From NCBI GenBank assembly GCA_020850315.1, contig JADZEY010000018.1, positions 1 to 59,009 on the forward strand: 59,009 nt of DNA, written 5' to 3'. The translations under genes and the position numbers were made by a program. Below, piece after piece: positions 36,022-46,090 of the stretch; the first letter of the stretch is position 1, and every line of letters begins with the position of its first letter. The notes beneath the pieces are model-generated. The model did no database searches. It was not told where the DNA came from and saw nothing but the letters and a program-made list of their open reading frames with translations. The DNA is from Armatimonadota bacterium. Its GTDB lineage: Bacteria > Bacteroidota > Ignavibacteria > OLB7.

Positions 36022-36197
36022 GGAATGGTTGATTGAGCAGAGTTTTTACTATTGCAATTCTGCTGGCAATATAAAGTGAGCAGTGGAATGAGGTAGCAAT
36101 AACAAGGCACTCCGCAGGTCTATCGGTGCCGGCGGCGGGGGTGGTTTTCCGGAACTCCTACCGAACAGCCCCCCCCGCGCCATCACCAGAATCTGTG

Positions 36198-39100
36198 TCA
36201 CCGCATCACCACCAACTTCTCAATAACCTCCTGCGTTGCGCTGCCGTCGCCGATGCGGACGCGGTAGTAATAGACCCCGTTGGCAAGGCGGTCGCCGTCG
36301 GCATCAAGCCCGTCCCACTCCACTTTGTTGAACCCAGTTTTCAGCCGGGCCGGGTCAATCGGGATTGTTTTCACTTTTCGTCCGCTTACCGTGAAGATTC
36401 CAATCTCCCCTTCGGTTGGCTGCTGCTCGCCACCAATCATAAACGTGAACGTTGTCTTGTTGGGAAATGGATTCGGCACGTTGGCAACTTGCCGAACGGT
36501 CAAGTTTTGCTCAACGTAGAAAATGATGATGTCGCTCTCCTGCTTGTTCCCTGTTGCATCGGTCAGCACCACTTTCATGGAGTGCTCCCCCGGCAGAAGT
36601 TTTTCCGACGGAGTGTAGAATAGGCTTGCCCGGTGGTTATCCCCCGTTTTGGCGAAGGTCTCCCAGCGTGTTCCGGTTTTTCGGGCATCAATTTTATCAA
36701 TGTCAAGGTAGATCACCACCGATGTCACGCTATCCAGCTTCAGGATTGAGTTATCGAACAGCCGCACCTCGAACTCAGGAATTGGCCGCACAATATCACC
36801 ATCAATCAAGCGGTTCCGGTCGGCATAAATAGTGAGTTCGGGCTGCGTGGAGTCAATCCCAATGCGGAGGCTGGCGCGTTGCAGATTGTTTTGCGTGTAC
36901 GGCTCGGCGGGAAGATCGCTTGGATTGACAACGGCAGTGAACTGCTGCTCCTTTTTCAGTTTGTCGGTGGCAATCCGCAGCCCCGTCACGGCGGAATCCA
37001 ACGGAGCCAAGTTGCTAACCCAGATAGAGTCTTCAAGGCTGGTCCCGCTTTCCAACTGCCGCCACAACATCACCGGAACGTTGTTGGCCGGATACTTCCG
37101 CGAGAGGTTCACCATGCTTGCGCTGGCAACCGCCGGAAACCCTTGCAACACCGAGTCGGGGGCGATGCGGAAGGTGGATGGTGTGATCGCAAGCTCGGGG
37201 GAGGGATCGAACGTCACGGCAATCGAACGCAACCGCTGCGTGCTATCCTGGCCGAAATTGGCGGCGGCTTCCAATCGGGGATAGAGTGCGACGTTGACCC
37301 CGGAAAGGTCAATGGATGATTGATCGGAGCGGATCAGCGTGTCGCGGCGGCCATCGCGGCGCAGGCCGTAGATCACGGTCTGCACCGGCGGCCCGGCAAC
37401 ATCCACCACCGCCGATTGCCAAGCCGTGGCCGGCCCAACCGTTGGGAACGCCACGCTTCCGCGCGGAACCAGCACCAACGTGTCTATCAACGTCAGCCGG
37501 TACGGCGGTTTCACCCCTGCTTTCCGGAGCGAATCGGTGTTGCTCCAGAGTTCCCGAACCTCGGTTGCGGGGATTCCCTTCCCCCCAATCATCACAAACG
37601 ATTCTTCGTTCAAGAATCGCCCCGCAACGCGGCTTCCCAACAGCCCCAACGCCTCGCGAAGGAAATCGCTGTGGCCCTGGTCGAAGGCTTTGTCGTACTG
37701 CTGGTGGCTGAAGGCAACCATCACAAGTTGCCCCGGCTGCACGGTGTCGCGCACGAAGTCGCGGAAGTTGCGGAACGTCTCGCGGTTGGCGTTAAAATCA
37801 TACACCCGCTTGGCACTGGGGGTGATGCTGTTCGGCGGAAGCACCAGAACATGGACTCCATCCAGCGGCAAGGGTGCGTAATTAATCCCTGGATTTCCCC
37901 CGATTCTCATCTCCACAATTTTGGTATCGGGAACGCGGGTGTTTTCATCAATGAAGGTCTGTCCAACGGAGTAGAGTGTGATGGGGATGGGAAGGAGCGC
38001 AGGGCCAATGCCGCGCTCGTCAACCACCACGTCGGAAATCTGCGACTCCTGAAGCTGATTCTTTCCGCGAATGATGAACTCCGCCGGGCCAGCGGGCTGC
38101 ACCGTGAACGACTCAATCAACGGGAAAAGCGCGGCGGCGGCGGTGTCGCCGGTGGATGAGTACGCACGCCACCAATAAGTGCTTGCCCCGCGGTGGCTTT
38201 GCGGAATGCTGAAACTCCATGTTGTGGTTAGTTCCTGAAGCTCCATTGTTCCAACATCACTGTTGGTGAACGGAGTTTGGAACAGCGGCGTGGTATCAAC
38301 GGCAATGATTGCGCCGGGGCCGCTGGGTGGGTTCAGCAGCCGGATCACCACGCTGTCGGGGCTGGGGACACGCCCGTAGGGGAGCGGCTCGATCGGCAAC
38401 GGCTGGCTTCCGCGAATCCGCAGGCGAAGGGTCAGCAGGTTGTCGTCGCGGTAGGATTCGGTGAATTTTTTCTCGGGGTCAATCTCAATCCGAATCGTGT
38501 ACTCCCCCGGCTTCCCGGTGATCGGCAACGTCAGAACAGCATCGGTGAAATAGCAGATCCCATCCAGCGGAAGCGTCACCCGCTGCTCACTTCCCAGGCG
38601 GTCAACAATCGTAGCGGCCACCGTCACCGCCGAATCAGGGTTTCCGGTTGGTTGGATTGGCCTTCCGAAATCCCACAAACGCACCCGAACCTTCACCGCC
38701 GTGTCGCCAATGGTTGGCGTTTGATCCTGCATATTGGTGATGGTCACGGTATTACTCTGCTCGCGGACGGCTAACTCCGGCGTGCTGCGCGAAGCAAGCT
38801 GCATGGCGGGGTCGCCAAGAAGGCAGTACATCAGCAGGTGGTTGCGCTGCCTGACGGCCCCCAAGTACCAGAAGTCCGTCACATCGCCAACAGCATCGGC
38901 AAACATCTCCCATTTAACATCGGTCAGGACTTGGCCAATTGTTCGCTGATACTGTGCGGTAATGTGGGAAACGAAGCCTTGTTTTAGATGTTGATCAATG
39001 TCAGTGTAGCTGAAACTGGTCCCGCCAATGGCGGCCACCGCGCCGGTGTGCGAGGTGACAAACCGCTCGTTCCGGTTCACCAAACCTGGTTCGGCGTAGG

Positions 39101-42100
39101 CCCCAGTTTGGCAGGAGTAGGTGGTCAGGACAAAGTAGCGGTTGCCAACGCTCAGGTCTTCGGGATAGCCGAAATTGAGGTCGAAGATATCCACCGCGCC
39201 GTGGCCACTGAACGTCACCCACAAGGTTCCTTGATTGATTTCCGAACGTGTCCAGTCAGCATCAAGATCATCGGGGAAGGCTAATCGGTTTTCGGGTGAG
39301 GTCCGCACCACCATTCCGGTATCGCCGCAAAATTCTGGGGCAAGCACGTAGGTGGTGGCAATCTGCTCGTGAAGCTCTTTGAAGCGGTCACGCTGGTTGG
39401 CATCGCCACCGCCTGCCAAGAAGACAAACCGTTTGTTCCAAGCATCGGGAGGAAGGTTTTCGTACTCAATGACTTTCCGCACCATGTTGTCGGCCTCGGC
39501 AGAAGTTCGCACGGGGAACCGCCCAATGTAGTAATCAGAGGCTTGCGAGGTGTCGCCAATTTTGATTGTCAGCAGGTAATCGCTCACCGGAATTCCCAGG
39601 CTTGGGATGTAATCAATCATCGTGGAATTATCAGCCTTGAACATCGGATCCCACGAAGCATCCCCCACCAGAAGAACGTACAGCGGCTTCGGCTGTGCCC
39701 ACGACTGGCTGGCGTAATGAAGAAACCGCCGAATGGCATACCCCGATTTAATGCCGTCGTTGAACTCATCATACACCGTCTCGACATCCACCACCCGCAC
39801 GTTCAACCCACTCCGTTGGCGGCGGTAGTTGGCAAGCTCCTCGCTGGCCTGGCGGAAGGCTTTGTGGGTGATGATAATCATATCAGCCTGGTTGGTTTCG
39901 GCAACCAACTCATCCTTGGGATGCCAACGGAGCAGCGGCGTTTTTGGGGAGTCGAAGATGAACTCCTCCCCCGCTTCCCCAACCAGTGTGGCGGTTGCTT
40001 GCCACGTCAGCCCCGGGAAGGTGCTGTTCTCTGGCATTGGGAAAAAGGCGTTGAAAGTGATGCCACGATTGTTGTCGAAGTCAGTTTTCATGAACTCCTG
40101 CGCCGATGCCGAATTCCCTTTGATTGCCACAAAGGACCAAGCGGTACTGGTCATGTCGTACCGTTCGATGTTGCGGCTTCCCAACGATTTGAACGCCGTG
40201 CGCAGAGCGTCGGAGAACTCGTTGCTGTACCCGCCGCCGCTGGAAAACCCTGCAACAATGAAGTTCCCATCCCTAACAGCGTTCAGGAATTCCACGGCAC
40301 GTTGGTACTCAGCTTGCGACTTCCCACCATCAAACGTCTGGAACCAAGAGCGGCGCAGAATTGTGCCGTTGTTCGCGTCAACCTCGGCGATATGCAGCCC
40401 CTGTTCCCAGGAAGCTGACCCAACGGAACTATCGCCATACTCCGCACGCCATTGCAGGTTAATCCGTTCGGGCCCCGGAAAGTGGCGGGAGGTAAACCGG
40501 AACAGCACCCCGCGCTGTGGGTTGGTGATGGCCGCCCTCCCCTTTGCCGATGCCGCCACGGTTGGTGGGTTGCTGAACCCGCCAACCACAACGCGAATTG
40601 GTTGCCCCGATTCAGAAATTTTCACCCTCGCGCTCCCACCAGATGATGCTGGCAGCCATGCCCCGCTGATCTCGAAATAGTCAATTTTCACCGAGTTGGG
40701 AATCGCTCCCGGAGGGCGGCCAGGCTCAACCCGCAGCACATTACGCCCATTAAACAGATAGCTGGAAGGGATGGAAAAACGGAACGTGACATCGCCGGTA
40801 TCGTTGGTAAGCACGGTATCGGCAACGGTGGAATATGCGTTCAGCACAAACTTCAACGGGTGATCGGTGAAGTTGATTCCGGCAAGGCGGATGCTGAGTG
40901 TGACGCGACCGTCGTGTTGGTAGTAGGGGAAGCAGGTGAAAGGGAACTCAATCCACCCTCCGTCGCGGATGTAGGTGGCATCGCTCCAGTACCACCGCTC
41001 GTTCTGCACACGCTCATTCACATGCAGCGTGAACTCGTCACTTCCATTGACGTTCATCCCGCCGAAATACTCCTTATCCTGCTCGAAATGGAGTGTGGAG
41101 TCAACCGATTGAAGTTGCTGGGAAGCATTGGTGGCAGCGATGGCTTGGACCCGTGGTTGCTCCGTGCCGCTGCCATCCCAGCGTAGCAGGTAGGCGTTGG
41201 TGTCGGTGGTTTGGTCGAAGTAGAAACCTTCGGGGGATTGGTTACGGCGTGCGGTGAACTCAATGCGGTCGTCGGGATCGAACTGGCCGTTGCTGCCACG
41301 GTCGTCCACAAACATCGGGACACTTGCCGTGCGGTTCCACAACCGAAGATCGGCAATGCTTTTGCCGATAACGCTGTGCCCCCCAGCAGCAGCAACTTCG
41401 GCACCGGTGATGGAATAGACCCCATCGGTTGGTGTCAGCAGAACCATCGCCTCCCCCATCCCACCGGTAATCGTTACGGCAGCTTGCAGCGCCGCACCTT
41501 GCTTGGTTGATTGATTCGTTGGCCACCCGCCACGCCAGCGTTTGGCTTGCTGGAAGTTCAGCACGGTTTGCGCCAGCGTCCGCTCGTAGTCGGGGTTCTC
41601 GCGGTACTCTCCCGCTTGCTTCCCCACCCCTCCGGTTCTGCGCCAAGTGATGGCAAACGTCAGGTTTGGCTCAACTATCAATCGGTTCCCTTCGGCACGT
41701 AGGGGACGAAGAATCACCTCCATCATCCGCACTCCACGTTTCACGTATGGCGTTCCAAGCTGGGCGCGTTGGGATTCATGCTTCAGGAAAGGGAGCGGCG
41801 CGGGAAGCAGGAGCGTATCGCGCTGGCCAGCAGGGCTGGGAAGTATCTGCAGATCAACCGCATCGAACGGAATCGCGACCGTGACACGCACCCCCGGCAG
41901 GCGGCTGCTATCGCCCGGAAGAAGGTTTGCAAACGCGTTGTGAGCCACCGCCACACTGTTCCCCTGCTTGCTGACGATTGCCCGAAGATTCGCCAGCTGC
42001 GCAGTGATTCCGGAATCGTCGGCACGCAGCAATCGAACAGCCCCTTGCGTTGGCTGCGGCTGCTGGGCAATCGCATGATTGCCAATACCCCCGGCCGATA

Positions 42101-42143
42101 AAAGGAGAGCAATGAAAAGGGAACGGAACAGCAGTTGTGCCAT
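36198..42143 (-). CDS. porU: PorU-like C25-family cysteine peptidase with C-terminal sorting domain
   Basis: A very large exported protease of about 1981 residues. The signal peptide is residues 1-25 (LLFRSLFIALLLSAGG...AIAQ). An N-terminal region resembles PorU (PYVKRGVRMMEVILRPLR). The gingipain (C25) fold spans about 740-1130 with ADMIIITHKAF, VLLVGDASWDP, the catalytic histidine in FSGHGAVD (about 979) and cysteine in TTYSCQTGAY (about 1010). Several beta-sandwich segments and a final FlgD-like T9SS domain follow (NVPNPFPNKTTF; NGVYYYRVRI). PorU is the T9SS sortase that removes cargo signals and attaches LPS; a gingipain-like cargo protease is the alternative. The ATG at 42143 gives the signal peptide and avoids overlap with the ligase gene 65 nt upstream. 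It is last in the polysaccharide gene run. Confidence 0.8.
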   Translation of the reverse strand: MAQLLFRSLFIALLLSAGGIGNHAIAQQPQPTQGAVRLLRADDSGITAQLANLRAIVSKQGNSVAVAHNAFANLLPGDSSRLPGVRVTVAIPFDAVDLQILPSPAGQRDTLLLPAPLPFLKHESQRAQLGTPYVKRGVRMMEVILRPLRAEGNRLIVEPNLTFAITWRRTGGVGKQAGEYRENPDYERTLAQTVLNFQQAKRWRGGWPTNQSTKQGAALQAAVTITGGMGEAMVLLTPTDGVYSITGAEVAAAGGHSVIGKSIADLRLWNRTASVPMFVDDRGSNGQFDPDDRIEFTARRNQSPEGFYFDQTTDTNAYLLRWDGSGTEQPRVQAIAATNASQQLQSVDSTLHFEQDKEYFGGMNVNGSDEFTLHVNERVQNERWYWSDATYIRDGGWIEFPFTCFPYYQHDGRVTLSIRLAGINFTDHPLKFVLNAYSTVADTVLTNDTGDVTFRFSIPSSYLFNGRNVLRVEPGRPPGAIPNSVKIDYFEISGAWLPASSGGSARVKISESGQPIRVVVGGFSNPPTVAASAKGRAAITNPQRGVLFRFTSRHFPGPERINLQWRAEYGDSSVGSASWEQGLHIAEVDANNGTILRRSWFQTFDGGKSQAEYQRAVEFLNAVRDGNFIVAGFSSGGGYSNEFSDALRTAFKSLGSRNIERYDMTSTAWSFVAIKGNSASAQEFMKTDFDNNRGITFNAFFPMPENSTFPGLTWQATATLVGEAGEEFIFDSPKTPLLRWHPKDELVAETNQADMIIITHKAFRQASEELANYRRQRSGLNVRVVDVETVYDEFNDGIKSGYAIRRFLHYASQSWAQPKPLYVLLVGDASWDPMFKADNSTMIDYIPSLGIPVSDYLLTIKIGDTSQASDYYIGRFPVRTSAEADNMVRKVIEYENLPPDAWNKRFVFLAGGGDANQRDRFKELHEQIATTYVLAPEFCGDTGMVVRTSPENRLAFPDDLDADWTRSEINQGTLWVTFSGHGAVDIFDLNFGYPEDLSVGNRYFVLTTYSCQTGAYAEPGLVNRNERFVTSHTGAVAAIGGTSFSYTDIDQHLKQGFVSHITAQYQRTIGQVLTDVKWEMFADAVGDVTDFWYLGAVRQRNHLLMYCLLGDPAMQLASRSTPELAVREQSNTVTITNMQDQTPTIGDTAVKVRVRLWDFGRPIQPTGNPDSAVTVAATIVDRLGSEQRVTLPLDGICYFTDAVLTLPITGKPGEYTIRIEIDPEKKFTESYRDDNLLTLRLRIRGSQPLPIEPLPYGRVPSPDSVVIRLLNPPSGPGAIIAVDTTPLFQTPFTNSDVGTMELQELTTTWSFSIPQSHRGASTYWWRAYSSTGDTAAAALFPLIESFTVQPAGPAEFIIRGKNQLQESQISDVVVDERGIGPALLPIPITLYSVGQTFIDENTRVPDTKIVEMRIGGNPGINYAPLPLDGVHVLVLPPNSITPSAKRVYDFNANRETFRNFRDFVRDTVQPGQLVMVAFSHQQYDKAFDQGHSDFLREALGLLGSRVAGRFLNEESFVMIGGKGIPATEVRELWSNTDSLRKAGVKPPYRLTLIDTLVLVPRGSVAFPTVGPATAWQSAVVDVAGPPVQTVIYGLRRDGRRDTLIRSDQSSIDLSGVNVALYPRLEAAANFGQDSTQRLRSIAVTFDPSPELAITPSTFRIAPDSVLQGFPAVASASMVNLSRKYPANNVPVMLWRQLESGTSLEDSIWVSNLAPLDSAVTGLRIATDKLKKEQQFTAVVNPSDLPAEPYTQNNLQRASLRIGIDSTQPELTIYADRNRLIDGDIVRPIPEFEVRLFDNSILKLDSVTSVVIYLDIDKIDARKTGTRWETFAKTGDNHRASLFYTPSEKLLPGEHSMKVVLTDATGNKQESDIIIFYVEQNLTVRQVANVPNPFPNKTTFTFMIGGEQQPTEGEIGIFTVSGRKVKTIPIDPARLKTGFNKVEWDGLDADGDRLANGVYYYRVRIGDGSATQEVIEKLVVMR

Positions 42144-42208
42144 AATTGAAACGCTTGCTACAGTTGAAATCAGGTCGCCCCGAAGATGCAGTATTCGCCA
42201 CACGAAAG

Positions 42209-43591
42209 TCAAGCCCCTAAAACGGTAACACCGTTGCCAGTCGAGCTTGGAGCCTGAAGATAGTGGCCCGACAAATTTTTGCGCGGCTTCCACGCGCCTG
42301 GAAGGTAGGAGGTCATCACCATCACAAAGGGGTACAGTTGCTGAAGGCGTTCGGCAAACACGGGGGTGAACAGACCCGAAAAAATCAGGATAAGAGTGCT
42401 GGAATAAAGCCACAAAGCAACAAAGCGGTGGAACGGACGGGTAGCGGTTTTCACGGTGCGGCGGTGCATGGCAACCATTGCAACCAGCACCCAACCCCAC
42501 GCAAACAAGCCAGCAATTCCGCCACGAAGCCACACGTACAAGTAAGCGTTGTGCGGAACCAGTTCGCTGATGTTCTCATACTCCAGAATTGTGTAGTTCT
42601 TGATCTTCTCCCCAAATGGATAGCCATACCACGGATTTTCCGCCAACATATTGGCAAGGTTGTACACCTCCAACGCACGATATGCCGCGGATCCATCCTT
42701 CCCCGGTTCGGCAATGCTGGAGACCCGCTCTACAAAATTCCCTATTCCAATTCCTAAAATTCCTACAACGAAGAGAAGTACGCTGGCAGCAATCACCCCT
42801 TTTGCGGCGCGGCGTTCGTTTCGGTTCATGGCAATCACCAGCACCGCCACAGCAATAATCACCCCAATTAAATAGCTACGACGAAGGCACATAACGAACA
42901 TGATTCCGGTAAACGGAAGCGCGCAAAGCAGAAAGGTTCGTATTCGCCGGTAGTAAGGGTCGTTGCTCGGTTTCACAGCGTAGGAAACGATAGCCCCCAC
43001 CACCATTAACGCAAGGATCATGGCATCCCCCCAGCCAGTAAGCAATCCCCATAACACACCAACATTAAGGTATATGGTGGAAGCCTCGATGGTTTTATAG
43101 ACTCCGCCGGCAATAATTATCCACACCATTAAATAAAGGTCGTCCGGCTCGAACACCAGCAACCACATAAAAAAGCAAAACACGGTCATCGGCACAGCGA
43201 ACATCTCCCACGAGAAACGGAAGCCTTGCTCAACAACAAACATTCGGATCATGGGGATCAGCCCACAGAAGATACTGAGAGCAATCATCGGTCTTGATAA
43301 CGAGCTTCGATAGATGGTCAGATGCCCACGCATCAATCGGCGAAGAACACCGAAAATGGGAATTGAGAAAAGTATGACATCCAACAACCCGAACCGCCCA
43401 CCAACCCAGGGATCAAAAATAGAAAGGACAAAAGGGGAGAAATTATCGGGGCGGGTTTCGTAATGGAGAATAAATACTGTTAGCAGAATAATGACTATTC
43501 CGCAAGGATCGCCAGCATGGTACAACCATCGCTGTAACGGCGGCCACGACGGCCATAACGATTGGGGAAATGTAGTCCGTTCGGTTTGCAT
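42209..43591 (-). CDS. O-antigen ligase/polymerase family membrane protein (Wzy/WaaL-like)
   Basis: A 460-residue polytopic inner-membrane protein with about ten to twelve hydrophobic helices. A large periplasmic loop at about 290-370 contains ALEVYNLANMLAENPWYGYPFG and ELVPHNAYLYVWLRGG; the NPWYG and PHN motifs are the hallmark of the Wzy_C/O-antigen ligase family. It polymerises glycan repeats or ligates them to lipid A core; which is not decidable. The ATG at 43591 is 11 nt from the glycosyltransferase stop, so co-transcribed. The PorU-like gene follows 65 nt downstream. Confidence 0.88.
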   Translation of the reverse strand: MQTERTTFPQSLWPSWPPLQRWLYHAGDPCGIVIILLTVFILHYETRPDNFSPFVLSIFDPWVGGRFGLLDVILFSIPIFGVLRRLMRGHLTIYRSSLSRPMIALSIFCGLIPMIRMFVVEQGFRFSWEMFAVPMTVFCFFMWLLVFEPDDLYLMVWIIIAGGVYKTIEASTIYLNVGVLWGLLTGWGDAMILALMVVGAIVSYAVKPSNDPYYRRIRTFLLCALPFTGIMFVMCLRRSYLIGVIIAVAVLVIAMNRNERRAAKGVIAASVLLFVVGILGIGIGNFVERVSSIAEPGKDGSAAYRALEVYNLANMLAENPWYGYPFGEKIKNYTILEYENISELVPHNAYLYVWLRGGIAGLFAWGWVLVAMVAMHRRTVKTATRPFHRFVALWLYSSTLILIFSGLFTPVFAERLQQLYPFVMVMTSYLPGAWKPRKNLSGHYLQAPSSTGNGVTVLGA

Positions 43592-43602
43592 TGTTGGAGG
43601 AT

Positions 43603-44811
43603 TTAGCGAAGGTCGCGCCCCGTTAGCTGCTCCAGAGTCTGGATTATTGCATCAGCAAATGTGTCCATACTGAATCGGCGTTTGGCGCGTACTCTCCCCC
43701 GTTGGCATTGTTGTTCGCGGGTGTCTGGGTCATCCAAAAAATGGAGCATTTTTTCCAGCAGATCATCTACATCTCCGGCCTGAAAAATATATCCAGCATC
43801 CCCAATCACATCTGGAATTCCCCCGCTGTTGCTGGCAATAATTGGCGTTCCGGCAAGCATTGCCTCAACATTCACCCGCCCAAATTGTTCGTCAATTTCG
43901 GTGCGGCTGGGAAGCACCATCGCATCGGCAGCGGCGATATAATATGGCATATCCTCCTGTGGGACCACATCGCGAAAATCCACCCCCGAAAGCTGAATAG
44001 CTTGTTGGCGCAATTCCGACTCATACTCCCCCCTTCCCACAATTAGCAATCGGACGGCTTGGTTGGGACGTTGCTGCTGCAATCGGGCAAACGCTTCAAT
44101 AAGATCCTGGACACCTTTTAACTCCACTAGTCGTCCGGCAAACAGGAATATCACCTCACTATTACTCTCGCCATTATTCAAACCAAGTTTTGCTCGGGCA
44201 TCCTGTTTGTTAATCTCCACAAACAGGGTATCGTTCACGCCATAAAACTGCTCGATAATCTGCCCCTGAAATCCAAGTTCTTGCAGTGCTGCAACCGCCT
44301 TGCTGTTGATGCAAAATGCAGCCGTCATCCGTGGGATCATCACCCGTGACAACAGGCTGTAGAGTGATCCCAGCCGATAGGCAAACGTTCTGAAGGAGGC
44401 GATGTGGTTATTATAAAAGATGATCGGGACACGGGGGGCCAGCAGCCAGCGCACAATCATAATTTGCAAAGCAAAAAAAGAGAAACCTTCCTCCAGCATC
44501 AGAATTATTTCTGGTCGCGAGTGCCGAAAAGCACGAATCAACCCTGTTAAATAAAATCCACGTTGCGCTTGACCTTTTGCTGCAACCTTCCCCAAAACAA
44601 CGGGAAACGAATCTGCTTCAGAAGATTGGTAAGTGATTAATCGGTCATTTTCAATCCAAGCGGTTGGTGCTAACAGGGTAATTGCAACATTAGCGCGCTC
44701 GGCAACCAAATAATGCCGCCAACGCACCGAGCGAAGCACCGAAACTTTATCAATGACCAAAACCCGCAACGGTGGCTCCAGCATTTGATCTGCCGACAAT
44801 ATCTCTGACAT
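43603..44811 (-). CDS. Glycosyltransferase family 4 (GT-B fold)
   Basis: A 402-residue cytoplasmic glycosyltransferase. The C-terminal Rossmann half shows FLFAGRLVELKGVQDLIEAF (about 222-241), RLLIVGRGEYE, and the donor-binding EQFGRVNVEAMLAGTPIIAS (E-x7-E at about 317-325), then SGGIPDVIGDAGY. It adds one sugar to a lipid-linked glycan; donor and acceptor are unknown. It overlaps tightly: 3 nt after the Wzz-like stop, 11 nt before the ligase/polymerase start. The start is the ATG at 44811. Confidence 0.92.
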   Translation of the reverse strand: MSEILSADQMLEPPLRVLVIDKVSVLRSVRWRHYLVAERANVAITLLAPTAWIENDRLITYQSSEADSFPVVLGKVAAKGQAQRGFYLTGLIRAFRHSRPEIILMLEEGFSFFALQIMIVRWLLAPRVPIIFYNNHIASFRTFAYRLGSLYSLLSRVMIPRMTAAFCINSKAVAALQELGFQGQIIEQFYGVNDTLFVEINKQDARAKLGLNNGESNSEVIFLFAGRLVELKGVQDLIEAFARLQQQRPNQAVRLLIVGRGEYESELRQQAIQLSGVDFRDVVPQEDMPYYIAAADAMVLPSRTEIDEQFGRVNVEAMLAGTPIIASNSGGIPDVIGDAGYIFQAGDVDDLLEKMLHFLDDPDTREQQCQRGRVRAKRRFSMDTFADAIIQTLEQLTGRDLR

Positions 44812-44814
44812 GAT

Positions 44815-46068
44815 TTATTCGTTGCTTCCTACATCAATCTGCTGGCGGTTTATGGCTATCTGTTGTTGTTTAGAATAGATACCGCGCTGCAATCCATCAT
44901 AGAGGTACACCCCCAACACAGAACAAACAACCAATAAAATTCCACTAACACTAACAATTATTGTTTTACGTGGAGCTGATGGGCGAAATGGAGTAGCCGC
45001 CCAATCCAACACCGCAACCGTGGGCAATTCCCGCGCTTCCTGGATTTGCTCTTGGTTATATTGTGCCTCCAACAGCATATACACCTGTGTTGAAACTTCA
45101 AGATTTAATTTTAGTGTAGCATACTGGCGTGCAAGCGCTGGAACATTTTTAAACGGTATCCCCAAAGCATCAACATCGCTTTTTCCTGTTTCTACATTCT
45201 GCTGTTGGCGTTGCAGCAATGCTAATTGCGAGCGCAGTGATTGGACTGTGCGCTGATCTGAATTCAAGTCCGATTCGGCACGAACAAGCTCTAATTTTGC
45301 TTTTTGAATCATCGCTTGGGTTTCGATCACCGAGCTAAGCGCGGCATCTAACTGTTTATCCAATGCAATCGCTTTATTCTGCTCCTGGAACAGTTGCATA
45401 GCACGCTGTGCGGAATCCATTTCTTTCCGCTTTTCCTCTTTCATTTTTTCTAAAAAAATGCGTGAGCGGCGTGCGCGTGTAACGCTTTTTTGTTGGTTCA
45501 GCTTGTCAAGAATATCAATGGCATTGTTGACGATAGCAGCAGTAAACACAGCCACTTCTTGCTGTTCGGTTTTGTCCGACAGAAACGATGTTTTTTCGCT
45601 ATAAGCAACTGATATTACACCTTGTTTATCTGATTCGGCTTCGATTCCCCCCATCACTTGTTCGATTGCCAGCGAACGGTTCGTTGAATCAACATCATAC
45701 CGCTGTAGCAAATTTAGTCGAGTTACTAGACTATCGGCCAGTGATCGGCTGGTCAAGATTTTCACAAACACCTCAGCCGATGAATTCTGACCAAGCGATT
45801 TCAAATCGAACCCCGAACCGCCGCCAAGAAGTAGATTATTTAGGGACATTCCTTCCGATTTCTCGGGGGGCAGCAACACGGCTTCAGCCGTAAACGTTTT
45901 GGGCATGATAAATGAATAAACAACTACCACAACAAGCCCTGTAATAATAATTGTTAGAAGCAGAGAGCGATAGCGGAGTAGAACTGCGAAATAATCACGC
46001 AGGTCCATGAGGGGAGGTGGAGCAGAATGTTCGGACACGTGGATAGAAGATTGTTTTGGGTTGGTCAC
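44815..46068 (-). CDS. Wzz/Wzc-type chain-length or polysaccharide co-polymerase protein
   Basis: A 417-residue inner-membrane protein with two membrane helices (about 33-54, LLLTIIITGLVVVVVYSFIM; about 372-395, TIIVSVSGILLVVCSVLGVY) flanking a long periplasmic region. The Wzz motif PKTFTAEAVLLPPEK (about 55-69) follows helix 1. Predicted coiled coil covers about 190-290 (KMKEEKRKEMDSAQRAMQLF). The proline-rich LDWAATPFRPSAPRK before helix 2 is typical. There is no C-terminal tyrosine kinase. It regulates glycan chain length with the Wzy-like enzyme. The start is GTG at 46068, 22 nt after the Wza-like stop. Confidence 0.9.
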   Translation of the reverse strand: MTNPKQSSIHVSEHSAPPPLMDLRDYFAVLLRYRSLLLTIIITGLVVVVVYSFIMPKTFTAEAVLLPPEKSEGMSLNNLLLGGGSGFDLKSLGQNSSAEVFVKILTSRSLADSLVTRLNLLQRYDVDSTNRSLAIEQVMGGIEAESDKQGVISVAYSEKTSFLSDKTEQQEVAVFTAAIVNNAIDILDKLNQQKSVTRARRSRIFLEKMKEEKRKEMDSAQRAMQLFQEQNKAIALDKQLDAALSSVIETQAMIQKAKLELVRAESDLNSDQRTVQSLRSQLALLQRQQQNVETGKSDVDALGIPFKNVPALARQYATLKLNLEVSTQVYMLLEAQYNQEQIQEARELPTVAVLDWAATPFRPSAPRKTIIVSVSGILLVVCSVLGVYLYDGLQRGIYSKQQQIAINRQQIDVGSNE

Positions 46069-46090
46069 GGTAATGTTGCTGAGTAATGTC

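Noticed and set aside
42144-42533. N-terminal extension of the PorU-like protein
   Set aside because: It overlaps the 3' end of the ligase gene by more than 300 bp and lacks signal-peptide character; the ATG at 42143 gives a clear signal peptide.
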